Notes: generated by a model from the letters alone, not told the origin. A DNA stretch of 64,000 bases from Pseudomonas fluorescens (GCF_005938625.1 NZ_VCNJ01000004.1:44639-108638); one strand, 5' to 3'; positions 9,396 through 18,782 are shown, numbered from the stretch's first letter. Numbers and translations: made by a program.

Positions 9396-10274
9396 ATGAA
9401 ACGTATCGTTGCCGGGTTGTACGCGCCGCTGTTCTGGGGCGGTTTTATTGGCGGCGGGTTATGGCTGGCGCAGTGGTCGGCGTTGTGGTTGTTGCCGCTG
9501 TTTGTTGCGGCGCTGTCGGTGTCGTTCGCGGCGGAATGGCTACTGCCTTATGAGACGGTCTGGAACCGCCCGGTAGGTGATCGTCGACGCGACATTCTGC
9601 ATGCGCTGGTCAACGAGGCGTTGAGTGCGCTGGGCCTGCTGGCATTGCCCGGGCTGGTGGCGTTGCTGGCGATTGACGGTGTCTGGCCGAGAGGCTGGCC
9701 ACTATGGCTGCAACTGGGTCTGGCAATTTTCATCGCCGACGCGGGTATCAGCCTGATGCATTACGCCAGCCATCGCGTGGCGTGGTTGTGGCGATTACAC
9801 GCGGTGCATCACAGTGTTGAACGGCTCTACGGTTTCAACGGTTTGATGAAACATCCTTTGCATCAATTGCTGGAGGCGTCGGCTGGGCTGTTGCCGTTGC
9901 TGGTGCTGGGCATTCCTTTGCCGGTGGCGACGTTGCTGGCGTTTGCCATTGCGATTCAACTGTTGTTGCAGCATTCCAACGTCGATATGCGCGTCGGTTT
10001 CCTCCGGTGGGTTTTCGCCTGGGCGCCGCTGCACCGCTTCCATCACATGAAGTACGGACGCGCCGGTGACGTCAATTTCGCGCTGTTCTTCACCGTGTGG
10101 GATTGGTTGCTGGGCACTGGTTTTTACACCGAGGAGTATCGGATCGGGCAGGGCGATCTGGGCATTGGCAGCCGTCCGGATTTTCCCAGGGATTACATGG
10201 CGCAACTGCTTGATCCATTTGACTCGGTAACGCTGGTTGGCGAACCGACAGTGCCCGAGGCGCTGCGTCGTTGA
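9396..10274 (+). CDS. sterol desaturase / fatty acid hydroxylase family membrane protein
   Basis: 292 residues from ATG 9396, preceded by GGAGGT. An upstream in-frame ATG at 9366 lacks a ribosome site. The histidine clusters of the family are present in order: HYASH (HxxxH), HAVHH (HxxHH), HSNVDMR and HRFHH (HxxHH). These coordinate a di-iron centre. Several hydrophobic segments place it in the inner membrane. Members hydroxylate or desaturate lipids. The actual substrate is not indicated by neighbours. Confidence 0.88.
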   Translation: MKRIVAGLYAPLFWGGFIGGGLWLAQWSALWLLPLFVAALSVSFAAEWLLPYETVWNRPVGDRRRDILHALVNEALSALGLLALPGLVALLAIDGVWPRGWPLWLQLGLAIFIADAGISLMHYASHRVAWLWRLHAVHHSVERLYGFNGLMKHPLHQLLEASAGLLPLLVLGIPLPVATLLAFAIAIQLLLQHSNVDMRVGFLRWVFAWAPLHRFHHMKYGRAGDVNFALFFTVWDWLLGTGFYTEEYRIGQGDLGIGSRPDFPRDYMAQLLDPFDSVTLVGEPTVPEALRR

Positions 10275-10275
10275 A

Positions 10276-10959
10276 TCAGCTCAACAGTTTCAACTCGATG
10301 TGTTGAAGCGCCTGGCGAGCGGTGACTCCGAAGAGTTTTTTCAGGCTGCGCGAAAAGTGCGCCGAATCGGCAAACCCGGCAGCGTGCGCCGCCGTGGTCA
10401 CCGGGCTACCCGCGAGAATCGCGGCCATGGCCATCCGTAAACGCCGCCACAGCACCAGCCTGCGCACCGGCAAACCGACCTGATCGACCAGCAGTCGTTG
10501 CAATTGGCTCAGGGACAAATTCGCTGAATCGGCCACCGAGCGGGCGGCGACTTTGCTGCCCAGCGAGGCATCGACGGCGGCCAGTGCACGTGCGATGCGC
10601 GGATCTTTCAATGAGCGACGCGGGCATTGGCGTAGCGTGAAATCGAGCGCAGCTAAAGACAGTTCGGCGTTGAAAACGGCTTCACGCAGTGTCTCAGCTT
10701 CGAACAGCAACGGCTCCGCATAAACACTGAACAGCGGATCCGGTGCATCAACGATTGCGTGACGCACATTTGAAGCGATCAACAGCCGAGAGGTGCTGAC
10801 AGTTTCGCCCTCAATCCATACCGTTGCCGGTCGCTCGGGGGCGAGGATGATCTGATGGGCATAGTGGCAATGGGGTGCAGTGCGCCCCGACACTCCGTGG
10901 ATCAGGCCATAGTCGTGCCCCAGCCAGAGGCGGCCTGTCCACTCGGTGTTTGCGGTCAT
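10276..10959 (-). CDS. AraC-family transcriptional regulator
   Basis: 227 residues. A cupin-like N-terminal sensor (HCHYAHQIILAPE near residue 30) is followed by a C-terminal double HTH (SVADSANLSLSQLQRLLVDQVGLPVRRLVLW..., then ITTAAHAAGFADSAHFSRSLKKLFGVTARQ). Its ATG directly abuts the TGA of glpQ upstream (TGAATG), so it is probably translated by coupling from the same mRNA. It may regulate glpQ or the hydroxylase gene that converges on it with a 1-base gap. The ligand is unknown. Confidence 0.88.
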   Translation of the reverse strand: MTANTEWTGRLWLGHDYGLIHGVSGRTAPHCHYAHQIILAPERPATVWIEGETVSTSRLLIASNVRHAIVDAPDPLFSVYAEPLLFEAETLREAVFNAELSLAALDFTLRQCPRRSLKDPRIARALAAVDASLGSKVAARSVADSANLSLSQLQRLLVDQVGLPVRRLVLWRRLRMAMAAILAGSPVTTAAHAAGFADSAHFSRSLKKLFGVTARQALQHIELKLLS

Positions 10960-12087
10960 TCAGAAACCGTTGTTCTTCAACACCTGATCAACACTGGCGG
11001 CTGCCGGACGTTTGTAGAACTTCAACAGTTCGCTGGCGCGGTTGGTGAAGATACCGTCGACACCGTCCGCCATGACTTTCTCGAAGTCCACCGGCTCATC
11101 AACGGTGTAAACGTGCACCAGCATGCCCTGGTCGTGGGTGTATTGGTTCATCCACGGTTGCACCAGATCCGAATAGCTCTGATCGCCGCCCTTGGTCAGC
11201 TTCGCCGACGGACCGGTGCCGATGGCACCTTGAGCCTTGGCGTAGTCCACCCATTGCTTGAATTCGGCTTCGGACTTCGGCTCTTGTTTGCCGTAGAAAA
11301 CGTTTTTGTCCTTCTCGCCGGACTCGGCAAACGTCACCTTGGATTTCGGCTCGATGCTGCCTGCCCCAACCCACAACAGCAGAATCTTCGGCACTTGCGG
11401 CATTTCTTTTTCCAGCAGTTCGAGGCTGTTTTTCTCGAACGTCTGCAGGATCACCTTGCCTTTGCCCTGACCAACACCCAGCGCACTTTTTGCCAGTTTC
11501 GAACCGGCCGGGCTCAGCCAGCCGCGATCCTGCAGTTTTTCCTTGAGGTCTTTCTCGATCCCGGGAAACAACTGCGGTTCTTTGGTTTCGATGTACAAGC
11601 CTGGCTTGTGTTGCGGATTGGCCTGGGCGATGTCGATGATTTCATCGAGAGTCAGAATTTTCAGCCCGGCGTAGGACGGGCGGGCGCGATCCGGATACTT
11701 GGTGTTGAACCAGCTGCCGGCGTCGAGGGTTTTCAGTTCGGCCATGGTGAACGCGGTGGCCGAGGCATCCTTGCGCTCTGGAAACTTGCTGGCGACGTCG
11801 GTAGTGCGTTGCAGGTTGTCGTCGTGCAGGGCGAACAGCACGCCGTCCTTGCTGCGCTGCAAATCCATTTCCAGGTAGTCGGCCCCCAGATCACGCGCCA
11901 GTTTGTAGGAGGCAGCGGTGGATTCCGGCGCATCGAAAGAGGCGCCACGGTGGGCGATCACTGCTGGGTGCGGGATGCCGTGGGCCGCAGCAACTGCGTC
12001 GGGATCAGTCTGACTGGCGGCGTGCGCCTGACCGAGGCCGAGCAGCAGGCTCAGGACCAGAGCGCTTTTGGTGAAAGTAGCGGGCAT
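10960..12087 (-). CDS. glpQ: periplasmic glycerophosphodiester phosphodiesterase
   Basis: 375 residues from ATG 12087 (AAGGAA ribosome site). The signal peptide ends at AQAHA. The GDPD barrel signature VIAHRGA...PESTAASYKLA, with EMDLQRSKDG and LHDDNLQRTT, supplies the general acid/base histidines and the metal-binding glutamate and aspartate. The length and C-terminal barrel fit GlpQ. It hydrolyses glycerophosphodiesters in the periplasm to sn-glycerol-3-phosphate plus an alcohol. An AraC gene follows in the same transcript. Confidence 0.93.
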   Translation of the reverse strand: MPATFTKSALVLSLLLGLGQAHAASQTDPDAVAAAHGIPHPAVIAHRGASFDAPESTAASYKLARDLGADYLEMDLQRSKDGVLFALHDDNLQRTTDVASKFPERKDASATAFTMAELKTLDAGSWFNTKYPDRARPSYAGLKILTLDEIIDIAQANPQHKPGLYIETKEPQLFPGIEKDLKEKLQDRGWLSPAGSKLAKSALGVGQGKGKVILQTFEKNSLELLEKEMPQVPKILLLWVGAGSIEPKSKVTFAESGEKDKNVFYGKQEPKSEAEFKQWVDYAKAQGAIGTGPSAKLTKGGDQSYSDLVQPWMNQYTHDQGMLVHVYTVDEPVDFEKVMADGVDGIFTNRASELLKFYKRPAAASVDQVLKNNGF

Positions 12088-12308
12088 GTTCGAGTTCCTT
12101 TCGCAGGGCATTTTCAAAGACGTACCTTTTAACAACTGAATCGATCGCGTGCTATCGCCAGACCGACATAAACGTATTAAAAGCGATTTTTCCTGCACTT
12201 TTGTGGCGCGGTTTGCAGTACGCTTGCCCACGGCAGACGCTCCGGCAGAGGGCGCGCCGTGCTGTTGCCCTGCGTGTAAACCATCGATCATTTTTCGTGA
12301 GGTTTACC

Positions 12309-12635
12309 ATGCGCATCACCTCTCAACTCATCTGCCAGGCCGCCGACGATCTCAAGGGGTTTGTCGGCCTTAACCGCAAAACCGGTCAGTACATCGTGCG
12401 CTTCAGCGAAGATTCGTTCGGCATGGACGTGGCCGATGACGGCATTATTCCTGTGAATGAATTCGTCTGGGCCCCAGCGACAGCGCAGACCATGACGCTT
12501 AAACGCGAGTTGATTCAGTTGTTGCTGGATCAGAATATCGATGACCGGATCAACATCACCGAGCCGCTGCGCGTTTATATGAGCAAGGTTGAAGTGCCGG
12601 AGATTGAGGCGGTGCGCAGTCTGGTGCGCGGCTGA
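12309..12635 (+). CDS. DUF2025 family protein
   Basis: 108 residues, cytosolic and acidic, with the Pseudomonas DUF2025 pattern: MRITSQLICQAADDLKGFVG at the start, GQYIVRFSEDSFGMDV, and LVRG at the C-terminus. A GTGAGG ribosome site precedes the ATG. The family is largely restricted to pseudomonads and has no assigned function that I know. The gene is monocistronic, followed by a REP element. Confidence 0.85.
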   Translation: MRITSQLICQAADDLKGFVGLNRKTGQYIVRFSEDSFGMDVADDGIIPVNEFVWAPATAQTMTLKRELIQLLLDQNIDDRINITEPLRVYMSKVEVPEIEAVRSLVRG

Positions 12636-12660
12636 GACGCTCTGTGACAGTGCTGGCCTC

Positions 12661-12738
12661 TTCGCGAGCAAGCTCGCTCCCACATTGGATCTGCGTCGAT
12701 CACAAATCCATTGTGGGAGCGAGCTTGCTCGCGAAGGC
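12661..12738. repeat. REP-B inverted repeat (copy 1)
   Basis: TTCGCGAGCAAGCTCGCTCC and CACA, a 28-base centre, then TGTGGGAGCGAGCTTGCTCG ending CGAAGGC. Two inverted copies of one short REP make a bipartite element. Further copies are at 15325, 35071, 54263 and 57141. Confidence 0.9.
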
Positions 12739-12760
12739 GGCCGAAAGTATGACCCTGCAA

Positions 12761-13066
12761 TTACTGGCTGAACCGATACTCACGCTCAACCCGGCACACC
12801 CGCGTATGAAACGCCGAATACCATTCCGAGCGCCCACGCGCTTGAATCACCCGATGCTCAGGATGCTGCCGCCACGCCAGAATCGCCGCTTCGCTGTCCC
12901 AGTACGACACCGTAATCCCGACGCCATCGGCTCCTCGAACCGACTCGACCCCAAGAAACCCCGGCTGCTCACTCACCAACGCGGCCATACGCTCAGCCGC
13001 CTCGGCATACCCGTTGTCACCCTCGGTTCGAGTCGACGTAAAAATCACCGCAAAGCAATCAGTCAT
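12761..13066 (-). CDS. antibiotic biosynthesis monooxygenase (ABM)-fold protein
   Basis: 101 residues from ATG 13066, which overlaps the stop of the upstream gene as ATGA. The ABM-type ferredoxin-like fold is suggested by FAVIFTSTRTEGDNGYAEAA, PGFLGVESVRG, ITVSYWDSEAAILAWRQHPEH and a terminal WYSAFHTRVCRVEREY. Such proteins are small heme- or quinone-related monooxygenases, or simply members of the fold. It is translationally coupled to the glutaminase-like gene, so the two probably act together. Confidence 0.82.
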   Translation of the reverse strand: MTDCFAVIFTSTRTEGDNGYAEAAERMAALVSEQPGFLGVESVRGADGVGITVSYWDSEAAILAWRQHPEHRVIQARGRSEWYSAFHTRVCRVEREYRFSQ

Positions 13067-13770
13067 CAACGTGACTCCACACAAGCTTCAACAAACGCGC
13101 GCACCAGCGGCGGCATCTGCCCTTTGAGCGCAGCACGTTCCGGCTGAAACAGTGTCGCGACAAAAAAACGGTGATCCTTGAGTTCAATCGCGCGTAAATC
13201 CCCTGACGAATCATGACCGACAGCTTGTAGCCGATCATTCAACAGTTCCCTTTCGAACAGCGGATTCACACCGAAGCGGCAGCGATAACCTTCACGAATC
13301 TGCGACGTTTCGTACGCCTTGGCGATCAACGAGTCGGGAACCAAGTGAATACTGTCCACCGCTTCGACCAGCGCACAGGTCAACGGCGTGAGTACCGCGC
13401 GGTCAAAGTCGGGCGATGTTTCACCGTGTTCCGCATCCGTCCAGCCCAGCACGTTGCGGGAAAATTCCAGCACGGCATGCTGAAAACCGCCACAGGTACC
13501 GAGGAAAGGGCGCTGCTGTTCGCGGGCAAAACGGATCGCGCGCAGTGCGCCGGCTTCACTTTTGTAGGGGCTGGCCGGTACACACCAGAAACCGTCGAAG
13601 TGCCTGAGTGGCTTATCGGCGTGGATCTGCTCGGTGGGCAACCATTCGAATTGCACGTTGCGGTTGAGGTGTTCGGCGACCAGACCGAGGGCGAAGGGAA
13701 TGGCTTGGTGGGCGGTGACCTGCGGGTCGTAATCGCCGATCAGAGCGATAAGGATGGCGCTGTTTTCCAT
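13066..13770 (-). CDS. CTP-synthase-like class I glutamine amidotransferase homologue
   Basis: 234 residues from ATG 13770 (AGGGA upstream). It starts IALIGDYDP and carries FDGFWCVPASPYKSEAGALRAI and the nucleophile elbow LGTCGGFQHAVLEF. It matches the stand-alone family named after the CTP synthase C-terminal region, with Cys where some relatives have selenocysteine. The usual HPE of the triad appears as FQPE, so glutaminase activity is doubtful. The downstream ABM gene overlaps by 1 base. A LysR gene is divergent at 13849. Function unknown. Confidence 0.82.
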   Translation of the reverse strand: MENSAILIALIGDYDPQVTAHQAIPFALGLVAEHLNRNVQFEWLPTEQIHADKPLRHFDGFWCVPASPYKSEAGALRAIRFAREQQRPFLGTCGGFQHAVLEFSRNVLGWTDAEHGETSPDFDRAVLTPLTCALVEAVDSIHLVPDSLIAKAYETSQIREGYRCRFGVNPLFERELLNDRLQAVGHDSSGDLRAIELKDHRFFVATLFQPERAALKGQMPPLVRAFVEACVESR

Positions 13771-13848
13771 GGGATTTCCCTGCGCTTGTTGATTGATGGC
13801 ACTCACTATAGATTGGCGTTCACGCACTCAATATGGGCGTTTACCCAA

Positions 13849-14727
13849 GTGATCAATGCAGCGACGCACTATCAGCTCGACTACCCCGATCTGGCCCTGA
13901 TTCTCGCCCTGGTGCGAGGCGGCTCTCTGGCCCGCGCTTCACAGCTGTTGAAGGTCGACGTGTCGACGGTGTTTCGTGCCGTGCGCCGTCTCGAAGCTGC
14001 ACTCGGTCAGCAACTGTTCGAAAAAAGCCGCGCCGGTTACCTGCCGACAACCCTCGCGCAAACACTGGCCGAGCAAGCCGAACGCGCCGAACAGGCACTG
14101 GAGGCCGCGCGCGTTGGTGTGGAGCAGGGCGGCGAAGTGGTCAGCGGCACGGTGCGCCTGACCTGCACTGATTCTGTGTTGCAAGGCTTGCTGCTGCCAG
14201 CACTGGCGCAGTTCATGCCGAATTACCCTGCGTTGACCATCGAACTGAGCACCTCCAACGATTTCGCCAATCTCAGCCGTCGCGATGCCGACATCGCCCT
14301 GCGCCTGACGCGTACGCCGCCGGAGCATCTGGTCGGACGGCAACTGGCGAAGATTTCCTACCGGGTCTGCGCCAGTACGCGCTATCTGCAGAACGTCGAT
14401 CGCAACAATCTCGCTGCGCTGACCTGGATCGCCCCGGATGACTTCCTGCCGGATCACCCGACCATCGCCTGGCGTCGGCAACACCTTCCCGGCGTGACCC
14501 CAGGCTATCGCTGCAACAGCATGTTGTCAGTCACGGAGCTGGTTCGCGCAGGCCTCGGTGTGGCGGCATTGCCGGACTTTCTGATCACCGACGGTTTACA
14601 GGCATTGAGCGAGCCGTTGCACGGTTACGACACCGCGCTGTGGCTGCTGACCCGCCCGGATTGCCGGGCCTTGCGCTCGGTGGTGACGTTGTTCGATGAA
14701 TTGGGGCGGGCGCTGCGGTTGCCGTGA
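13849..14727 (+). CDS. LysR-family transcriptional regulator (GTG start)
   Basis: 292 residues. The frame stays open far upstream, but the only sensible start is the GTG at 13849 (VINAATHYQLDYPDLALIL). No in-frame ATG exists near the HTH, which follows as RGGSLARASQLLKVDVSTVFRAVRRLE. The effector domain contains RDADIALRLTRTPPEHLVG. It is divergent from the amidotransferase/ABM pair, 78 bp away, and probably controls it. The stop codon directly abuts the stop of the convergent DUF1003 gene (TGATCA). Confidence 0.85.
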   Translation: MINAATHYQLDYPDLALILALVRGGSLARASQLLKVDVSTVFRAVRRLEAALGQQLFEKSRAGYLPTTLAQTLAEQAERAEQALEAARVGVEQGGEVVSGTVRLTCTDSVLQGLLLPALAQFMPNYPALTIELSTSNDFANLSRRDADIALRLTRTPPEHLVGRQLAKISYRVCASTRYLQNVDRNNLAALTWIAPDDFLPDHPTIAWRRQHLPGVTPGYRCNSMLSVTELVRAGLGVAALPDFLITDGLQALSEPLHGYDTALWLLTRPDCRALRSVVTLFDELGRALRLP

Positions 14728-15261
14728 TCAGCGCTGCGGGTTCTGGCGCATGTGATCGTGCAACTCGCTGGTCAGGCTGGCGATGCGTTCGGTGAGGTTT
14801 TTGGTCATCTCGGTGAGGCGGGTGTTCTGCTCCAGTAGTTCAAGCAGTTGCGCGGTGTTCTTCGCCGCTTGGGCCTGACGCTCGGTATTGGCCTGTGCCA
14901 GCGCTTCACGGTGTTGCGCGTCGGCATCGGCCTGCGCCTTGTCGCGGGCGGCCTGACGGGTTTGTGCCAACAGAATCAACGGCGCGGCGTAGGCCGATTG
15001 CAGGCTGAAGGCGAGGTTCAACAGAATGAACGGGTAGACATCGAAGGTGGTCACGCCAAACGCGTTGAGACAGACCCACAACAGCACAATCAGGGTTTGC
15101 GCACCGAGGAACATCGGCGTACCGAAGAAACGCGCAAACGCCTCGGCACGCAGAGCGAATTTGTCGTTGCCGAAAGTGGTGCTGAGGTGGGCGTGGGGGC
15201 GGTGGAAGCGCAGGTGATCGACGGGAGCTGTTTCTGGCGATGCGGGTTTTTCAGTGGTCAT
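14728..15261 (-). CDS. DUF1003 membrane protein
   Basis: 177 residues. A hydrophilic N-terminus precedes two membrane helices: FLGAQTLIVLLWVCLNAFG (about 50-70) and VYPFILLNLAFSLQSAYAAPLILLAQ (75-100). A long C-terminal coiled coil follows, rich in Ala/Gln/Glu (about 105-170). This is the DUF1003 layout. The role is unknown. It converges on a LysR gene with no gap. Confidence 0.87.
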   Translation of the reverse strand: MTTEKPASPETAPVDHLRFHRPHAHLSTTFGNDKFALRAEAFARFFGTPMFLGAQTLIVLLWVCLNAFGVTTFDVYPFILLNLAFSLQSAYAAPLILLAQTRQAARDKAQADADAQHREALAQANTERQAQAAKNTAQLLELLEQNTRLTEMTKNLTERIASLTSELHDHMRQNPQR

Positions 15262-15324
15262 GGTGCACTCGGCAGGGCGTGGGACGTGTCGTCACTATAG
15301 CCCTGCGTTGTGGCGACCGGCCCT

Positions 15325-15418
15325 TTCGCGAGCAAGCTCGCTCCCACAGGATCAGCGGTCGGCACACAAAAATAGTGGTCGACTCAATCTCTGTGGGAGC
15401 GAGCTTGCTCGCGAAGGC
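15325..15418. repeat. REP-B inverted repeat (copy 2)
   Basis: TTCGCGAGCAAGCTCGCTCC on the left and TGTGGGAGCGAGCTTGCTCG on the right, with a centre of about 43 bases. It separates the start of the DUF1003 gene from the 3' end of the BdlA-like gene. Confidence 0.9.
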
Positions 15419-15439
15419 AACGACGCGGTCTACCTGCCT

Positions 15440-16759
15440 TTAACCCGGGGCCCGCTCATTGGCAAACATGCTCACCGCATCCACCGCCTCACTGGCGCCA
15501 TCGCGAATCTGCAAGATCACCGTGCCCGCCTGATTCGCCAACTCGACCCCTTCAGCCGCGCGACCCCGGGTGCCTTCCATGCTCTTGATGGCCTGGCGGG
15601 TCTCGTTCTGGATCAGACCGATCATGTTGGAGATCTCTGCCGTCGAACCACTGGTTCGAGCCGCCAATTGCCGCACTTCGTCAGCGACCACGGCAAAACC
15701 GCGACCCTGTTCACCGGCGCGCGCTGCCTCAATCGCGGCATTCAGCGCCAACAAATTAGTCTGGTCGGCAATCGCGCGGATGGTGTTGACGATGGCGGTG
15801 ATCTGCTCGGAGCGTTCCCCCAGTTGTGCAATCAGCGTTGAAGACTCGGCAATGTCTTCGGCGATTTCACGCATTTCACTGGCGGCTTGCTGGATCACCT
15901 GCGTACCTTGTTCGGCGACTTTTCGCGTCGCTACCGAGATGTGATACGCCGCGCTGGCACTGCGTGCGTCCTGCTCGTGTTGCTCGACTCGGGCGGTCAC
16001 ATCAGAAGCGAACTTCACCACTTTGCACAAGCGCCCGGCCGCATCGTAAACCGGGTTGTAGTTGGCTTCGAGCCACACCGTTTGCCCGCGTTTATCCACG
16101 CGCTCGAACTGGCCCTGGAAAAGCTCGCCCTGATTCAAACGTCGCCAGAAATCCTCATAGGCGCTGCTGTTGACCAGTGCCGGCGTGCAGAACAAACGGT
16201 GGTGTTTGCCTTTCAGCTCGGCGAGGGTGTAACCCATGCGCGTCAGAAAATTCTGATTGGCCGTAAGAATACTGCCGTCGAGACTGAATTCAATGACCGC
16301 CATGGCCCGGTCAATCGCTTGCAACTTGGCATTGGCCTCACTTTCCTGCTGCACCTTGGCGGTCACGTCCAAGGCGTACTTGACCACTTTTACGACGCGT
16401 CCCGAGGCGTCCTTGATCGGGTTATAGCTGGCCTCAAGCCAGATCGGCTGGCCTTTGCCGTCGACTCGTTCAAACGTACCGGACTGAAACTGGCCGTTTT
16501 TCAGGCGAGACCACAAATCCGTGTACTGAGCACTACGCCCGAACTCTGGTGTGCAAAAGCGCCGATGCGGTTGGCCGATCGCTTGTTCGGCGGTGTAACC
16601 CATGGTCTTGAGAAAGTTGTCATTGGCACGCAGCACCACGCCATCGAGGTCGAACTCGATCACCGCCATCGAGCGATTGATCGCGTCGAGCAAGCCGGCT
16701 TGTTCGGTGAGGGTGCGCTGAAGGTCATCGACGACGGCTTTGTGGCGATTGAAGAACAT
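15440..16759 (-). CDS. bdlA: BdlA-like PAS-PAS methyl-accepting chemotaxis protein
   Basis: 439 residues, no membrane helix. Two PAS domains occupy about residues 18-128 and 140-250. They are near duplicates, each with MAVIEF-LDG, MGYT, R-FCTP and [26 protein letters not shown] strands. A short MCP signalling domain follows, with [20 protein letters not shown]. Size and layout match BdlA, the cytosolic biofilm-dispersal chemoreceptor of P. aeruginosa. A MASE2 diguanylate cyclase gene lies 190 bp upstream on the same strand, which suits a c-di-GMP link. The gene symbol is assigned by architecture. Confidence 0.75.
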   Translation of the reverse strand: MFFNRHKAVVDDLQRTLTEQAGLLDAINRSMAVIEFDLDGVVLRANDNFLKTMGYTAEQAIGQPHRRFCTPEFGRSAQYTDLWSRLKNGQFQSGTFERVDGKGQPIWLEASYNPIKDASGRVVKVVKYALDVTAKVQQESEANAKLQAIDRAMAVIEFSLDGSILTANQNFLTRMGYTLAELKGKHHRLFCTPALVNSSAYEDFWRRLNQGELFQGQFERVDKRGQTVWLEANYNPVYDAAGRLCKVVKFASDVTARVEQHEQDARSASAAYHISVATRKVAEQGTQVIQQAASEMREIAEDIAESSTLIAQLGERSEQITAIVNTIRAIADQTNLLALNAAIEAARAGEQGRGFAVVADEVRQLAARTSGSTAEISNMIGLIQNETRQAIKSMEGTRGRAAEGVELANQAGTVILQIRDGASEAVDAVSMFANERAPG

Positions 16760-16949
16760 GCTCGCAGTACTCTGGAAGTGGGGAAGATCGAGGATTCAGT
16801 CCCTATTTCCGCGCTGGCAGACCGAATGCGCGGGCGGCATTCGGCGGTGACTGCTCAATGCCAGCATTCCTTAACTGGCAGATGGCTACTTATACAAAAC
16901 TTCATAAAGTTGTACAAGAAAGTAATTATTTGTAATTTTGTATAACTTT

Positions 16950-18038
16950 TTAGGCGCTGGTGTTGTCTGTCGCGGTACGGCTCAAGGCCACGCTGATAGT
17001 GTTGCGGCCCGTATGTTTGGCGGTGTACAGCGCTTTATCGGCATCGTCCAGCCAGTCGAGGGCATCCTTGTACAAAGGCTGATACCGCGCCAAACCGATA
17101 CTCAGACCCACTCGCAACCCTGACACCTGCGGATGACGATACTGCTGCAGTGCCTCGCGCAACTGCTCCATCAGCGCTTCAGCCTTGTGCAGCGGCAGTG
17201 TCGGCAGGATCACGCAGAACTCGTCACCGCCGTAGCGTCCGGCCAACTCGTGTTGATCGAGCAGGCATTTGAGGTCGTGACTCAATTGCCGCAGCACCGC
17301 ATCGCCAACGATGTGCCCGAAGCTGTCGTTGATGTCCTTGAAATGGTCAATGTCGATCAACGCCAGCGTGGCTGGGCTGTTGTGTTGGCGGCACTGCTGG
17401 AACTTCAGGTGCAACAGGTCCTTCCAGGCACCGTGGTTGAGCAGGCCGGTAAGACTGTCGGTACGGCTGAGGGCGCTCAGCGCGCGTTTGTGTTGGGAGA
17501 GTTTGATCGCCAGGCGATAACAGACCATGCCCAGCGCCAGCGGATAAAGAGTAAGCATCGGCAGGCACGCCCAGACTTGCTCCTGGGTCATCGTCAGGCT
17601 GAATTTGACACCAAAGATCATCCAGCCCAGCAATACGCCGGCGAGTTGGGCGAGGGCGCCGAACACGAACAACCGATAGCCACCGGCGGCGACGTTGTTC
17701 ATGGTCATCATCGACAGGATCGTCACGGTGGTCAGCGGACTGAACTGAAAACTCGCCGCCCAAAATCCCCCGCATAGCGAGTCGTACAATAAATTGCGGC
17801 GTTCAGCCTGATACGGGAACGCCGAGCGAGTGGAGAGCTGATAAGCCAGATGTGGCCAGGCGAAGCCGTTGAACAACAACAGTCCCCAGATCCAGCCGGG
17901 CATGTTCAGCGGATACAACGCAGCACCGACGCTGAAGAAACCGATCCCCAGACCGATGGCCCTGGGCAGGTAAATGCGTCGGGCGAATGACAAGCCTTTG
18001 CCGCGTTGGTTTTCCATGATGCCCTGCGCGAAATTCAT
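16950..18038 (-). CDS. MASE2-GGDEF diguanylate cyclase (AdrA/DgcC-like)
   Basis: 362 residues. The N-terminal MASE2-type membrane sensor covers about residues 20-180 with five or six hydrophobic segments. The GGDEF domain begins at LSRTDSLTGLLNHG and has DIDHFKDINDSFGH and the active loop RYGGDEF (G-G-D-E-F at about 270-274). No RxxD inhibitory site is seen just before the active loop, so product feedback is unlikely. It should make cyclic di-GMP at the membrane. Alternative start: the Met of MENQRGKG, seven codons in. Confidence 0.9.
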   Translation of the reverse strand: MNFAQGIMENQRGKGLSFARRIYLPRAIGLGIGFFSVGAALYPLNMPGWIWGLLLFNGFAWPHLAYQLSTRSAFPYQAERRNLLYDSLCGGFWAASFQFSPLTTVTILSMMTMNNVAAGGYRLFVFGALAQLAGVLLGWMIFGVKFSLTMTQEQVWACLPMLTLYPLALGMVCYRLAIKLSQHKRALSALSRTDSLTGLLNHGAWKDLLHLKFQQCRQHNSPATLALIDIDHFKDINDSFGHIVGDAVLRQLSHDLKCLLDQHELAGRYGGDEFCVILPTLPLHKAEALMEQLREALQQYRHPQVSGLRVGLSIGLARYQPLYKDALDWLDDADKALYTAKHTGRNTISVALSRTATDNTSA

Positions 18039-18173
18039 CCTGAAATACTTTGCAGTATTTTCTCAGGCTAACCGTTCGTCGGTCGATTGTCGGACATTGT
18101 CATTTATTCCAACGGGAATAATCAGTGTCCTTCCGAGCCATTTAATCAGTGGCTCGCGCAGGAGAAGGGCGAT

Positions 18174-18782
18174 TTAGAGCTGATAACAGGCCAGAAACAT
18201 CTCCAGCGCCGATTCGGCGACGGTGTTTTGCATGTCGACATCGAGAGCGGCGCGGCCCATCGACATCTGCGGCCAGAAGCCAAAGGTCTTGAGCAAGCCT
18301 TGTACTTGATGGGCGGCAAACTCCGGGTCGACCGGTTTCAATCTGCCGTCGGCCTGCGCGGCGCGAATCCACACGGTCAGGCCTTCTTCGCGCTCGCCCA
18401 TACGCTCGACCATGTTCTGTGCGCGCTCCGGCGAGTGAATGGTGGCGGCAATCGCCACGCGTGCCAAGGTCAGAAAGTTTTCGTCGGCCATCAGCTGCAC
18501 TTTGGCTTGGAGCATCTTGCGTAACTGCTCGCGCAGAGGCTGATCGCGGTTATAGACCACCGATTGCTCGGCGCTGATTCGTGCCCACAACTGGTTGAGA
18601 ATTTCGGCGAACAGCTCTTCTTTACTGGGGAAATGGTTGTAAACCGTGCGCTTCGACGCACCGGCTGTGGCGGCGATCTTGTCCATGCTGGTGACTTCAA
18701 AACCGTTGGCCCGGAATTCGGCAATCGCCGCCTGAATAATGGCTTCGCGTTTACGGTCGGTGAGGCGCTGTGGAGCTGTCAT
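18174..18782 (-). CDS. TetR-family transcriptional regulator
   Basis: 202 residues from ATG 18782 (MTAPQRLTDRKREAIIQAA). An ATG 18 codons upstream also lies in frame. The HTH is FEVTSMDKIAATAGASKRTVYNHFPSKEELF, followed by an all-helical ligand domain. It is divergent from the metallo-beta-lactamase-fold gene at 18997. A TACAC-N6-GTGTA palindrome in the gap is a plausible operator for both. Confidence 0.9.
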   Translation of the reverse strand: MTAPQRLTDRKREAIIQAAIAEFRANGFEVTSMDKIAATAGASKRTVYNHFPSKEELFAEILNQLWARISAEQSVVYNRDQPLREQLRKMLQAKVQLMADENFLTLARVAIAATIHSPERAQNMVERMGEREEGLTVWIRAAQADGRLKPVDPEFAAHQVQGLLKTFGFWPQMSMGRAALDVDMQNTVAESALEMFLACYQL

